Below, piece after piece: positions 6,210 to 13,297 of a stretch of 13,880 nt of DNA. The DNA lies in the NCBI GenBank assembly GCA_023411395.1, contig JAEYOV010000012.1, positions 1 to 13,880 on the forward strand. The letters run 5' to 3'. A program made the translations under genes and the position numbers. A model generated the notes under the pieces. That model saw only the letters and a program-made list of their open reading frames with translations. It ran no database searches and was not told where the DNA came from. Source of the DNA: Bacillota bacterium. Lineage in GTDB: Bacteria > Bacillota > Clostridia > Christensenellales > Aristaeellaceae. The number at the start of each line of letters is the position of its first letter. The stretch's first letter is position 1.

Positions 6210-8027
6210 ATGGGAAAGATCATCGGTATCGATTTGGGTACCACCAATAGCTGCGTAGCGGTCATGGAGGGCGGCGAACCCGTTGTCATCCCCAATTCCG
6301 AAGGCGCGCGCACCACGCCGTCCGTAGTGGCGTTCACCAAGGATGGAGAACGGCTGGTGGGCCAGGTGGCCAAGCGGCAGGCGATTACCAACCCCGACCG
6401 CACCGTCATTTCCATCAAGCGTGAAATGGGCTCCGCCCACAAAGTGAATATTGACGGAAAGACTTATACCCCCCAGGAAATTTCCGCCATGATCCTGCAA
6501 AAGCTGAAGGCGGACGCCGAATCGTATCTGGGCGAAACCGTGACCCAGGCCGTTATCACCGTGCCTGCCTATTTTTCCGACAGCCAGCGCCAGGCCACCA
6601 AGGATGCCGGCCGCATCGCCGGGCTGGAAGTGCTGCGCATTATCAACGAACCCACCGCCGCATCTTTGGCGTATGGCCTGGACAAGGAAGGCACGCAAAA
6701 GATATTAGTGTACGACCTTGGCGGCGGTACATTCGATATTTCGCTGCTGGAGATTGGCGACGGCGTGTTCGAGGTGCTGGCCACCAACGGCAACAACCGC
6801 CTGGGCGGCGACGACTTTGACGAGCGGGTGATCAACTATATTGCCGATACCTTCAAAAAGGACACAGGCATCGACCTGAAAAAGGACCGCATGGCCTACC
6901 AGCGTTTGAAGGAAGCCGCCGAAAAGGCCAAGATCGAGCTTTCCGGCGTGATGAGCGCCAGCATCAACCTGCCCTTTATCACCGCCGATGCCAGCGGTCC
7001 CAAGCATTTGGACATGACGCTGACAAGGGCCAAGTTTGACGAACTGACCGCCGATTTGGTGGAAGCAACCGTCGGCCCCACCAGCCAGGCGCTGAAGGAC
7101 GCGGGCCTTTCCGCGGCCCAGATCGACAAGGTCATCCTGGTGGGCGGCTCCACCCGCATCCCCGCGGTGCAGACCGCTGTCAAGCGCATCACCAACAAGG
7201 ATCCCTTCAAGGGCATCAACCCCGACGAGTGCGTCGCCATCGGCGCGGCCATCCAGGCCGGCGTGCTGGGCGGCGAGGTGAAGGACGTGCTGCTGCTGGA
7301 CGTGACCCCCCTGTCTTTGGGTTTGGAGACGGAAGGCCACATCTTCACCAAGCTCATCGAGCGCAACACCACCATTCCCACCACCAAATCGCAGGTGTTC
7401 TCCACCGCTGCCGACGGGCAGACCACGGTGGAAATCCACGTGCTGCAGGGCGAACGCCCCATGGCCTACGACAATAAGACTTTGGGCCGCTTCCAACTGA
7501 CCGGCATTCCCCCGGCCCCCCGCGGCGTGCCGCAAATTGAGGTCACCTTCAACATTGACCGCAACGGCATTGTGAACGTATCCGCCAAGGACAAGGGTAC
7601 CGGAAACGAGCAGAAAATTACCATCACCGCCAGCACCAACCTCACTGAGGATGAGATCAAGCAGCGGGTGAAGGAAGCCGAGCAATTCGCCGAGGCCGAC
7701 CGCCAGCGCAAGGAGGAAGTGGAGACCATCAACCGGGCCGACACGCTCCTTTATGAAATCGACAAGCAGCTTCGGGAAAGCGGCGACAAGCTGTCCCAAG
7801 AAGACAAGGCCGCCGTGCAGAGCGAGATTGACGCCTTCAGAAAGGTGCGCGATACCAGCGACGCCGGCCAGATCAAGCCCGCCATGGACAGCTTCACCCA
7901 GAAGGTGTACGCCGTGTTTGGAAAGCTCTACCAGCAGGAGGGCGGCGAAGGGCAGGTTCCTCCCCAGGGCGACGCCGGCAGCCAGAATCCCGACGGTACC
8001 GTAAATACCGAGGGCGACGTAAAATAA
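6210..8027 (+). CDS. dnaK: Molecular chaperone DnaK (Hsp70)
   Basis: The 605-residue product is a full-length Gram-positive-type DnaK, the ATP-driven chaperone that binds exposed hydrophobic segments of client proteins. The nucleotide-binding domain has IGIDLGTTNSCVAV (5-18), DLGGGTFD (169-176) and ILVGGSTRIP (about 310-320). The interdomain linker DVLLLDVTPLSLGLETEG follows, then the beta-sandwich substrate domain and the helical lid. The start ATG 6210 has GAGGAGGAA about seven bases upstream. The C-terminal tail is short and Gly/Gln/Asp-rich, ending NTEGDVK, and lacks the EEV/DAEYEEV-like ending seen in many DnaKs. It lies third in the heat-shock operon; a 360-bp gap containing repeats separates it from dnaJ. 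Confidence 0.98.
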   Translation: MGKIIGIDLGTTNSCVAVMEGGEPVVIPNSEGARTTPSVVAFTKDGERLVGQVAKRQAITNPDRTVISIKREMGSAHKVNIDGKTYTPQEISAMILQKLKADAESYLGETVTQAVITVPAYFSDSQRQATKDAGRIAGLEVLRIINEPTAASLAYGLDKEGTQKILVYDLGGGTFDISLLEIGDGVFEVLATNGNNRLGGDDFDERVINYIADTFKKDTGIDLKKDRMAYQRLKEAAEKAKIELSGVMSASINLPFITADASGPKHLDMTLTRAKFDELTADLVEATVGPTSQALKDAGLSAAQIDKVILVGGSTRIPAVQTAVKRITNKDPFKGINPDECVAIGAAIQAGVLGGEVKDVLLLDVTPLSLGLETEGHIFTKLIERNTTIPTTKSQVFSTAADGQTTVEIHVLQGERPMAYDNKTLGRFQLTGIPPAPRGVPQIEVTFNIDRNGIVNVSAKDKGTGNEQKITITASTNLTEDEIKQRVKEAEQFAEADRQRKEEVETINRADTLLYEIDKQLRESGDKLSQEDKAAVQSEIDAFRKVRDTSDAGQIKPAMDSFTQKVYAVFGKLYQQEGGEGQVPPQGDAGSQNPDGTVNTEGDVK

Positions 8028-8090
8028 AGGGAAGCACCTTTGCGTCTTCCCCACCCAGGGCAGGCAAACAGGAAAAATCCCTGGGGGAGC

Positions 8091-8120
8091 AACGAGGGGG
8101 AACCACGGTTCTCCCTCGTT
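8091..8120 (+). terminator. Strong hairpin after dnaK, possible attenuator
   Basis: AACGAGGGGGAACC (8091-8104) pairs with GGTTCTCCCTCGTT (8107-8120) over 14 bp with one G-T wobble and a two-base AC loop. It starts 63 nt after the dnaK stop. Only TTTG follows, so termination would be partial at best; dnaJ would then be read at a lower level than dnaK. A second weaker stem, CCCAGGG/CCCTGGG, spans 8054-8085. Confidence 0.45.
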
Positions 8121-8164
8121 TGAAATCGTCTCGGCTGGCTTTGCCAGGTGGTGACTGAGCCTCA

Positions 8165-8290
8165 CCGCCGCCAGTGGCGGAAATCGGTGGGGAGAAGGAA
8201 TCAAGCGAAACGAGCAATGCAAGCGGTAGTGAAGCATTGCGACGATTGAGCTTGCGGACCGGGGGTTTGCGGAGCAAACATTCCTTACAC
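8165..8290 (+). repeat. Intergenic structured repeat, copy A
   Basis: Copy A of an element also present twice between rsmE and mtaB. Parts in order are the hairpin CCGCC-AGT-GGCGG (8168-8180), the closing stem CAAGC (8202-8206)/GCTTG (8250-8254) enclosing GAAACGAGCAATGC and GTAGTGA sequence with an inner stem GCAATGC/GCATTGC, and the tail hairpin GTTTGC-GGA-GCAAAC (8265-8279) followed by ATTCCTTA. Compared with copy B both the closing stem and the tail hairpin differ in sequence but keep their pairing. No long frame with coding character spans it. Confidence 0.75.
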
Positions 8291-8333
8291 GCTTCACTGG
8301 CCGTAAAGCCGCAGGTTTTACAAGTGAAGCGTG
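8288..8333 (+). repeat. Long hairpin in the dnaK-dnaJ gap
   Basis: CACGCTTCACT (8288-8298) and AGTGAAGCGTG (8323-8333) pair perfectly over 11 bp. The 24-base interior can form a nested stem from GTAAA and TTTAC. It lies between repeat copy A and the palindrome that precedes dnaJ. Confidence 0.6.
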
Positions 8334-8338
8334 CAAAC

Positions 8339-8371
8339 TCGAGAAAATGACGTTATACGTCATTTTCTCGA
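8339..8371 (+). repeat. Perfect 15-bp palindrome just upstream of the dnaJ ribosome-binding site
   Basis: TCGAGAAAATGACGT (8339-8353) and its exact complement (8357-8371) flank the loop TAT. The 3' arm ends five bases before the GAGGTGA Shine-Dalgarno site of dnaJ. No U-run follows. The arm shares a GAAAATG core with the palindrome before mtaB. Confidence 0.8.
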
Positions 8372-8387
8372 ATAACGAGGTGAGTTT

Positions 8388-9518
8388 TTGGCAAAGCGTG
8401 ATTATTACCAGGTGTTGGGCGTGGACAGGAAGGCTTCTGCGGAGGACATCAAAAAGGCCTACCGGAAGCTGGCCAAGGAATGCCATCCCGACCTGCACCC
8501 CAATGACAAAACTGCCGAGGAACGCTTCAAAGAGCTGAACGAGGCCAACGAGGTGCTGTCCGACCCGGACAAGCGCGCCCGCTATGACCAGTTCGGTTTT
8601 GACGGGCCGCAGATGGGTGCGGGCGGCAACCCCTTCGGGGGCGGCGGCTTTGAAGGGTTCGGCGGGTTTGGCGGCTTTGACAGCATTTTTGACCAGTTGT
8701 TCGGCGGCGCCATGGGCGGCGCGCAGCGCCGCAACGGCCCCCTGCAAGGCGGCGACCTGCGCTATGAGCTGCGCATCGCCTTTGAGGAGGCCGCCTTTGG
8801 TACGGAGAAATCCTTTGATTTTTACCGCAATGAATCCTGCGAAGCATGCCATGGCTCCGGCGCAAAGCCCGGCACCCGGCCCCAAACCTGCCCCACCTGC
8901 AAAGGCGCGGGCCAGGTAAGAAGCGGGGGCGGCTTTATGGTCACGGTCCGAACCTGCCCTGCCTGCGGCGGCACGGGCAAGATCATACAGGACAAATGCC
9001 CTACATGCGCGGGCTCCGGCCAGAGCCGCCACCGGCGCACCGCCACGGTGAAGGTGCCCGCCGGCATCGACGACGGCCAGACCATTGTGATGAACGGGCA
9101 GGGTGAGCATGGCTTAAACGGCGGCCCGGCAGGCGATTTGTACATTCAGATCAGCGTCAAGCCCCACAAGCTGTTCAAGCGGGAAGGCATGAATCTTCGT
9201 TATGAGCTGCCCATTTCCTTCATCCAGGCCGCTCTTGGCGCGGATATGGATGTGCCGACCCTTACGGGCCCGGTGCGTTACCATATTCCCGAGGGCACGC
9301 AAACCGATACGGAGTTCCGCCTGAAGGGCTACGGCATCACACAGCTTCGGGGATCCGGCAAGGGTGACCTGTTTGTCAAGGTGCGGGTGGAAGTGCCCAA
9401 GAAGCTCACCGACAAACAAAAGGACCTTTTGCGCCAGTTCGAGGATGCCTCCACCGGCAAGGAATACGAGGGCCGGAAATCTTTTATGGACAGAATGAAA
9501 GACTTGTTTACTTCCTGA
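8388..9518 (+). CDS. dnaJ: Chaperone protein DnaJ (Hsp40)
   Basis: DnaJ delivers clients to DnaK and stimulates its ATPase. The 376-residue product is a complete type I protein: J domain (1-70) with HPD at 33-35, Gly/Phe-rich region (about 71-115), then four CxxCxGxG zinc-finger repeats at C151-C154, C168-C171, C190-C193 and C204-C207, and the C-terminal client-binding domains. The start is TTG 8388, giving the expected N-terminus MAKRDYYQVLGV, with GAGGTGA five bases upstream; no in-frame ATG would preserve the J domain. The stop TGA (9516-9518) lies inside a 38-bp palindrome. A 360-bp non-coding gap with repeats separates it from dnaK, which is long for genes of one operon. Confidence 0.97.
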   Translation: MAKRDYYQVLGVDRKASAEDIKKAYRKLAKECHPDLHPNDKTAEERFKELNEANEVLSDPDKRARYDQFGFDGPQMGAGGNPFGGGGFEGFGGFGGFDSIFDQLFGGAMGGAQRRNGPLQGGDLRYELRIAFEEAAFGTEKSFDFYRNESCEACHGSGAKPGTRPQTCPTCKGAGQVRSGGGFMVTVRTCPACGGTGKIIQDKCPTCAGSGQSRHRRTATVKVPAGIDDGQTIVMNGQGEHGLNGGPAGDLYIQISVKPHKLFKREGMNLRYELPISFIQAALGADMDVPTLTGPVRYHIPEGTQTDTEFRLKGYGITQLRGSGKGDLFVKVRVEVPKKLTDKQKDLLRQFEDASTGKEYEGRKSFMDRMKDLFTS

Positions 9519-9551
9519 ATCATGCGAAGTGATCACTTCGTATGATTCAGG
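9514..9551 (+). repeat. 38-bp near-perfect palindrome across the dnaJ stop codon
   Basis: Two 19-base arms, 9514-9532 and 9533-9551, begin CCTGAATCAT and end ATGATTCAGG. They differ at one position, which gives a G-U pair in RNA, and there is no spacer. The centre is GAAGTGATCACTTC. It contains the dnaJ stop codon. No U-run follows, so it is better read as a 3'-end stabilising hairpin or a mobile palindromic unit than a terminator. Confidence 0.75.
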
Positions 9552-9569
9552 AGTCTGCACGGTATCCTT

Positions 9570-9614
9570 GTATGCCTTAGCTCATCCCGCTTCGCTTGTC
9601 CGGTACAGGCATAC
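9570..9614 (+). repeat. Inverted repeat in the dnaJ-prmA gap
   Basis: GTATGCCT (9570-9577) and AGGCATAC (9607-9614) are perfect 8-bp arms around 29 bases. On the opposite strand the nearby sequence contains CCGCCTGTGGCGGTAAA and AAGCGAAGCG, similar to pieces of repeat copy B, so this gap may hold a decayed copy in reverse orientation. Confidence 0.4.
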
Positions 9615-9715
9615 GGTAATGAATCCGCGTAAAGAATGTTGCTTTTTACCGCCACAGGCGGAGCGGGATTACGGAACTCATTGCTCCCCCAAAAGAAGCG
9701 AAGAAGGAGAGCCGC

Positions 9716-10660
9716 ATGGAATGGATGGAAGTGGCGGTGCATACCACCACCCAGGGCACCGACATGGTCAGTATGCTTCTCATGAAAAACGGGGCGGCGG
9801 GAACAGCCATTGAGGACAGATTCGATGTGCCGGACCCGAACAAACCCCACGGCTACTGGGAGCTGATCGACCAAAGCCTCATCGACAGCATGCCTGAGGA
9901 TGTATTGGTCAAGGGCTGGCTCCCCGTGAATGAGCGGCTTTTGGACAGCCTGGGCGCGCTGAAAGAACAGCTATTGAATTTGCCCCAATTAAGCCCGGAC
10001 GTTGCGCTGGGCACGCTTTGTATTGATACCAATCAGGTGGACGAGCAGGACTGGGCGGAATGCTGGAAAAAGTTTTATAAACCTTTCAGGGCCGGACGCA
10101 CCCTGGTGGTGAAGCCCACCTGGGAGCCATATACGGCCCAGCCCGGTGACAGGATCATACAAATGGACCCCGGCATGGCCTTTGGCGCCGGCACCCATGA
10201 AACAACGGGGCTGTGCCTTTCCCTGCTGGAAGAATATATAAGGCCCGGCATGCGGGTGATGGACGTTGGCACCGGCTCCGGCATCCTCGCCGTCGGCGCG
10301 GCACTTTTGGATGCATCCGATGTATTGGCCATCGACATTGATCCAATGGCGGTGAAGGTCGCAAAAGAAAATGCAGCGCAAAACGGGCTGGAGAAGCATA
10401 TCCGCGTTATGGAAGGCGACCTGGTCAGGGATGTGCAGGAAACCTTCGATTTGTGTGTGGCCAATATCCTGGCGGATGTCATCTGCTTGTTAAGCGTGCC
10501 ATTAAAGACAAAAATCCGTCCCGGCGGAACGTTCATCTGCTCCGGCATCATAAGGGACAGGGAGCAGGATGTGCTGGACGCGTTAAGCGCAGCCGGTTAT
10601 ACTGTTATGGAGAAGCAGAACCGGGGCGAATGGGTGGCCATCGTATCCCGCCTGGGTTAG
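9716..10660 (+). CDS. prmA: Ribosomal protein L11 methyltransferase PrmA
   Basis: PrmA trimethylates ribosomal protein L11 using S-adenosylmethionine. The 314-residue product has the family length. The N-terminal L11-recognition domain (about 1-100) is followed by the signature FGAGTHETT (156-164), SAM-binding motif I DVGTGSG (183-189), the acidic motif II region LAIDIDP (204-210) and NILADV (250-255). The start ATG 9716 has GAAGGAGA six bases upstream and fits the family N-terminus (MEWMEVAVHT). It follows dnaJ after about 200 bp and is spaced 14 bp from rsmE, so the two form a tight pair. The order dnaJ-prmA-rsmE is widespread in Firmicutes. Confidence 0.96.
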   Translation: MEWMEVAVHTTTQGTDMVSMLLMKNGAAGTAIEDRFDVPDPNKPHGYWELIDQSLIDSMPEDVLVKGWLPVNERLLDSLGALKEQLLNLPQLSPDVALGTLCIDTNQVDEQDWAECWKKFYKPFRAGRTLVVKPTWEPYTAQPGDRIIQMDPGMAFGAGTHETTGLCLSLLEEYIRPGMRVMDVGTGSGILAVGAALLDASDVLAIDIDPMAVKVAKENAAQNGLEKHIRVMEGDLVRDVQETFDLCVANILADVICLLSVPLKTKIRPGGTFICSGIIRDREQDVLDALSAAGYTVMEKQNRGEWVAIVSRLG

Positions 10661-10674
10661 GAAAGGAACGGCGA

Positions 10675-11409
10675 ATGCACCGCTTTTTGATAGATGAACA
10701 GGGTATCCGCGACGGTGCCGCTTATCTTAAGCCCTCGGAAGCGCACCACGCCCTGAAAGTGCTGCGCCTTGACAAAGGTGATGAAGTGGTGCTGATGGAC
10801 GGCCTGTCGCTGCACCTGGCCGTGATTTCCGCCCTTGACGGCGAACGGGTGCGCTGTGAGATCATCAAAATGCTGCCTTCTCCCGAAGCGATTCTTCGCA
10901 TTACACTGTATCAGGCTCTTCCCAAAGCGGACAAGCTGGAATGGATCGTTCAAAAATGCACCGAGGCTGGGGTAGCTCATTTCGTCCCCATCACCCTGAA
11001 CCGGTGCGTAAGCGCCGTATCGGACAGGGATGCGCCGAAAAAGCGGGAACGCTGGCAGCGCATTGTTGAGGAGGCCGCCAAGCAATCCGGGCGGGCCACC
11101 GTTCCAGCCGTCGGCCTTCCCTTATCCTTTGTACAATCGCTGGATCAACTGGAAAAGCACGAGCTGGTGCTTGTACCCTGGGAGGAAGCCAACGGCTTCG
11201 GCCCCCAAAAAGTCTACAAGCAATTCCCCCATGCGCGCGACGTTGCCATCGTCATCGGCCCGGAGGGCGGTATCGCCCCGGAAGAAATCGAAAGCCTGAA
11301 AGCCATCGGAGCCGTTCCCATAACGCTTGGCAGGCGCATACTGCGTACGGAGACCGCCGGGCTGGCCGCCGCGGTGGCCCTTTTCGCATTGTGGGGAGAA
11401 ATGGAATAA
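10675..11409 (+). CDS. rsmE: 16S rRNA (uracil-1498-N3)-methyltransferase RsmE
   Basis: RsmE methylates U1498 of 16S rRNA in the assembled 30S subunit. The 244-residue product has the usual length: an N-terminal PUA-like domain (about 1-70, including SEAHHALKVLRLDKGDEV) and a C-terminal SPOUT methyltransferase domain with the knot motifs VIGPEGGI (193-200) and LGRRILRTETAGL (218-230). The start ATG 10675 is chosen because it gives the family N-terminus MHRFLI and has AAAGGAA upstream; the frame is open further left but overlaps prmA there. It begins 14 bp after the prmA stop. After it comes a 533-bp gap filled with repeats. Confidence 0.96.
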   Translation: MHRFLIDEQGIRDGAAYLKPSEAHHALKVLRLDKGDEVVLMDGLSLHLAVISALDGERVRCEIIKMLPSPEAILRITLYQALPKADKLEWIVQKCTEAGVAHFVPITLNRCVSAVSDRDAPKKRERWQRIVEEAAKQSGRATVPAVGLPLSFVQSLDQLEKHELVLVPWEEANGFGPQKVYKQFPHARDVAIVIGPEGGIAPEEIESLKAIGAVPITLGRRILRTETAGLAAAVALFALWGEME

Positions 11410-11474
11410 AAACAGATCATCAACGAAGCAAAACAAGCTCTCGGGGATGCATTGAAGGCTCCGCAGCCGAAGCG

Positions 11475-11641
11475 CCGCCAGTGGCGGGTAAAGCGAAGCG
11501 AAGGAGGCTGGCGAAACGAGCAATGCGAACGGTAGTGAGCAGTGCGAAGATTGAGCCAGATGGAGGAGAGCCCCTTCAATTGGAATCGTATCGACCGGCT
11601 TTGCCGGTCGGACGGGTCGCTTGCGGAGCAAGCATTCCTTG
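11475..11641 (+). repeat. Intergenic structured repeat, copy B
   Basis: The most complete copy. It has the hairpin CCGCC-AGT-GGCGG (11475-11487), then AAAGCGAAGCGAAGGAGG, the closing stem CTGGC (11508-11512)/GCCAG (11555-11559) enclosing GAAACGAGCAATGCGAACGG and GTGAGCAGTGCGAAGATTGA, an added hairpin CGACCGGC-TTT-GCCGGTCG (11592-11610), and the tail hairpin GCTTGC-GGA-GCAAGC (11619-11633) with ATTCCTTGCGC. It aligns with copy A across both ends and with copy C in the middle. No terminator or gene is evident inside. Confidence 0.8.
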
Positions 11642-11685
11642 CGCTTTTTGCCGGCCGCCAGCCTAAGGCTCCGGAACCTCGATCT

Positions 11686-11792
11686 CCGCTGTGGCGGATA
11701 TGGGAGGGGTGAAGGAGGCTGGCGAAACAGAGCAGTGCGAACGGCAGAGAGCAGTGCGACTATTGAGCCAGATGGAGAGGGGATTTATCCCC
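11686..11792 (+). repeat. Intergenic structured repeat, copy C
   Basis: A shorter copy starting with hairpin CCGC-TGTG-GCGG (11686-11697), then GAAGGAGGCTGGCGAAACAG, the closing stem CTGGC (11719-11723)/GCCAG (11767-11771), and the small hairpin GGGGA-TTTA-TCCCC (11779-11792). It is in the same orientation as copy B, 211 bp downstream, and the interior is close to B (GAGCAGTGCGAACGG against GAGCAATGCGAACGG). The GGA-loop tail hairpin of copies A and B is absent. Confidence 0.75.
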
Positions 11793-11801
11793 GAACCTGG
11801 A

Positions 11802-11831
11802 GTCTTGAAATGGATTTTGCCATTTCAAGAC
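11802..11831 (+). repeat. 12-bp palindrome after repeat copy C
   Basis: GTCTTGAAATGG (11802-11813) and its exact complement (11820-11831) flank the loop ATTTTG. The arm resembles those of the palindromes before dnaJ and mtaB (GAAATG core). A further 7-bp inverted repeat, CGCTGGC/GCCAGCG, follows at 11836-11863. Confidence 0.65.
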
Positions 11832-11889
11832 GGAACGCTGGCTAAGCAAAGCGCAAGCCAGCGCTTAAGGATGCAGGCATAAAGCGAAA

Positions 11890-11921
11890 TCCTTCGAAAA
11901 TGTGGTAACATTTTCGAAGGA
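11890..11921 (+). repeat. Perfect 14-bp palindrome just upstream of mtaB
   Basis: TCCTTCGAAAATGT (11890-11903) and its exact complement (11908-11921) flank the loop GGTA and end 21 bp before the mtaB start. The 3' arm contains AAGGA, so folding would bury the only strong purine-rich stretch upstream of mtaB. No U-run follows. Confidence 0.75.
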
Positions 11922-11942
11922 AAATGGAAATGATGTGATACA

Positions 11943-13232
11943 TTGCAAACCGTTGCTTTTTATACCCTTGGCTGCAAAGTGAATCAGTACGACACCCAGG
12001 CCATGCTTGAAAAGTTTACTCAAGCAGGTTATGAAGCTGTACCCTTTGAGGAAAAGGCCGACGTATACGTGATCAATACCTGCACCGTGACCGGCGTGGG
12101 CGATAAAAAGAGCCTGCAAATGCTCCGCCGCGTCAGGCGGCAAAATCCCAACGCGGAAATCGTGCTGGCGGGCTGCCTGGCCCAGCGCATGGGCGAGGAG
12201 CTTGCGCATACCGGAGCCCGTTTGATTCTGGGCACCCAGCGCCGGGCGGAGGTTGTGACACTGCTGGAAGAAGCCATCGCGCAAAACTGCCAGACGGTGG
12301 CGGTGGAATCCCTGTCCACCGTCCCTTACGAGCCGCTGGCCATACGCGCCCAGGAAGGCCATACCCGGGCGGTTTTGAAAATCCAGGAAGGCTGCGGGCG
12401 CAAATGCACCTATTGCATCATTCCCAGTGTCCGTGGTCCGGTCCGCTCCCGTCCCCTGGATGAAATCAGCCGGGAGGCACACCGGCTTTCGGAGTCCGGC
12501 TTTGCGGAGCTGGTGCTGACCGGCATCCACCTGGCCAGCTATGGCAAGGATTTTCATGGTCATACCACGCTCCTTGACGCCATCCGCGCCGCGCATGATG
12601 TGCCGGGCATCCTGCGCATCCGCCTGGGCTCCCTGGAGCCGACCATCGCCACAACGGAATTTGTGGCCGCTTTGCGGGAACTGAACAAGGTCTGTCCCCA
12701 ATTCCATTTATCATTGCAGTCCGGCAGCGACAGCGTGCTCCGCCGCATGGCCCGCAGCTACAGCGCCGCCCAGTATGAGGCGGCGGTGGCGCGGCTTCGG
12801 GAGGCCTTCCCCAACGCATCCTTTACCACAGACATATTGACAGGCTTTCCCGGCGAGACGGAGGAGGAATTCCGGGAAACGATAGCCGCCTGCCGCCGGA
12901 TTGGTTTTTCCAGGATGCATGTATTCCCCTACTCCCAGCGGGCCGGCACCCCCGCGGCCGAAATGCCGGGGCAGCTGCCGCGCTCTGTAAAAGAACAGCG
13001 GGCCAGGTATTTGATCGCCCTGGGGGAAGAGCTGGCCGCCGATTACCACAAAAGCCTGCTTCAAAGCGTACAGCATGTGTTATTGGAAGAGCCGCTTGCG
13101 GATGGGCGCTTGCAGGGCTACACCCCTCAATATGTGCACGTGAAGGTTACAGGCGGTGCGCCGGGGCAAATCGTTCCCGTTTTGCTGACGGAGGCAGACG
13201 AGGAAGGAATGTCGGGGGTGCTTGCAGAATAA
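11943..13232 (+). CDS. mtaB: tRNA (N6-threonylcarbamoyladenosine(37)-C2)-methylthiotransferase MtaB
   Basis: MtaB is a radical-SAM enzyme with two Fe-S clusters that converts t6A37 to ms2t6A37 in ANN-decoding tRNAs. The 429-residue product has the N-terminal cluster cysteines C11 (LGCKVNQYD), C47 (INTCTVT) and C78 (AGCLAQ), the radical-SAM motif C151-x3-C155-x2-C158 (CGRKCTYC), and a C-terminal TRAM-like tRNA-binding segment (about 365-429). The motif LGCKVNQYD places it in the MtaB rather than the MiaB branch. The start is TTG 11943, which gives MQTVAFYTLGCKVNQ; the only nearby ATGs run into a TGA. Its ribosome-binding site is poor (GATGTGA four bases upstream). It is isolated from rsmE by repeats and followed by the HIT gene after 65 bp. 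Confidence 0.95.
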   Translation: MQTVAFYTLGCKVNQYDTQAMLEKFTQAGYEAVPFEEKADVYVINTCTVTGVGDKKSLQMLRRVRRQNPNAEIVLAGCLAQRMGEELAHTGARLILGTQRRAEVVTLLEEAIAQNCQTVAVESLSTVPYEPLAIRAQEGHTRAVLKIQEGCGRKCTYCIIPSVRGPVRSRPLDEISREAHRLSESGFAELVLTGIHLASYGKDFHGHTTLLDAIRAAHDVPGILRIRLGSLEPTIATTEFVAALRELNKVCPQFHLSLQSGSDSVLRRMARSYSAAQYEAAVARLREAFPNASFTTDILTGFPGETEEEFRETIAACRRIGFSRMHVFPYSQRAGTPAAEMPGQLPRSVKEQRARYLIALGEELAADYHKSLLQSVQHVLLEEPLADGRLQGYTPQYVHVKVTGGAPGQIVPVLLTEADEEGMSGVLAE

Positions 13233-13297
13233 TCTGGAAACCCTGCATGATTTTATGGCTTGTCCGCGTTAATTGAACGTAAGAAGGAGCGGTGGAA

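Noticed and set aside
6705..9110. 801-codon open frame on the minus strand across dnaK and dnaJ
   Set aside because: It is antisense to two certain genes, consists of low-complexity His/Gly/Leu/Val-rich residues typical of a shadow frame in GC-rich DNA, and has no domain or start signal.
11619..11649. Terminator/antiterminator pair: GCTTGC-GGA-GCAAGC against GCAAG-CATTC-CTTGC followed by TTTTT
   Set aside because: The second stem has only 5 bp and is not preserved in copy A, where only the first hairpin is maintained.
11475..11792. CRISPR-like array
   Set aside because: There are only two adjacent diverged copies, the repeats are around 100 nt and internally structured, there are no uniform spacers, and no cas genes are present.
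11391..11882. Short plus-strand frames in the rsmE-mtaB gap as small genes
   Set aside because: They run through the repeat copies and palindromes, differ between copies in frame, and lack ribosome-binding sites. The paired base changes argue for structure, not coding.
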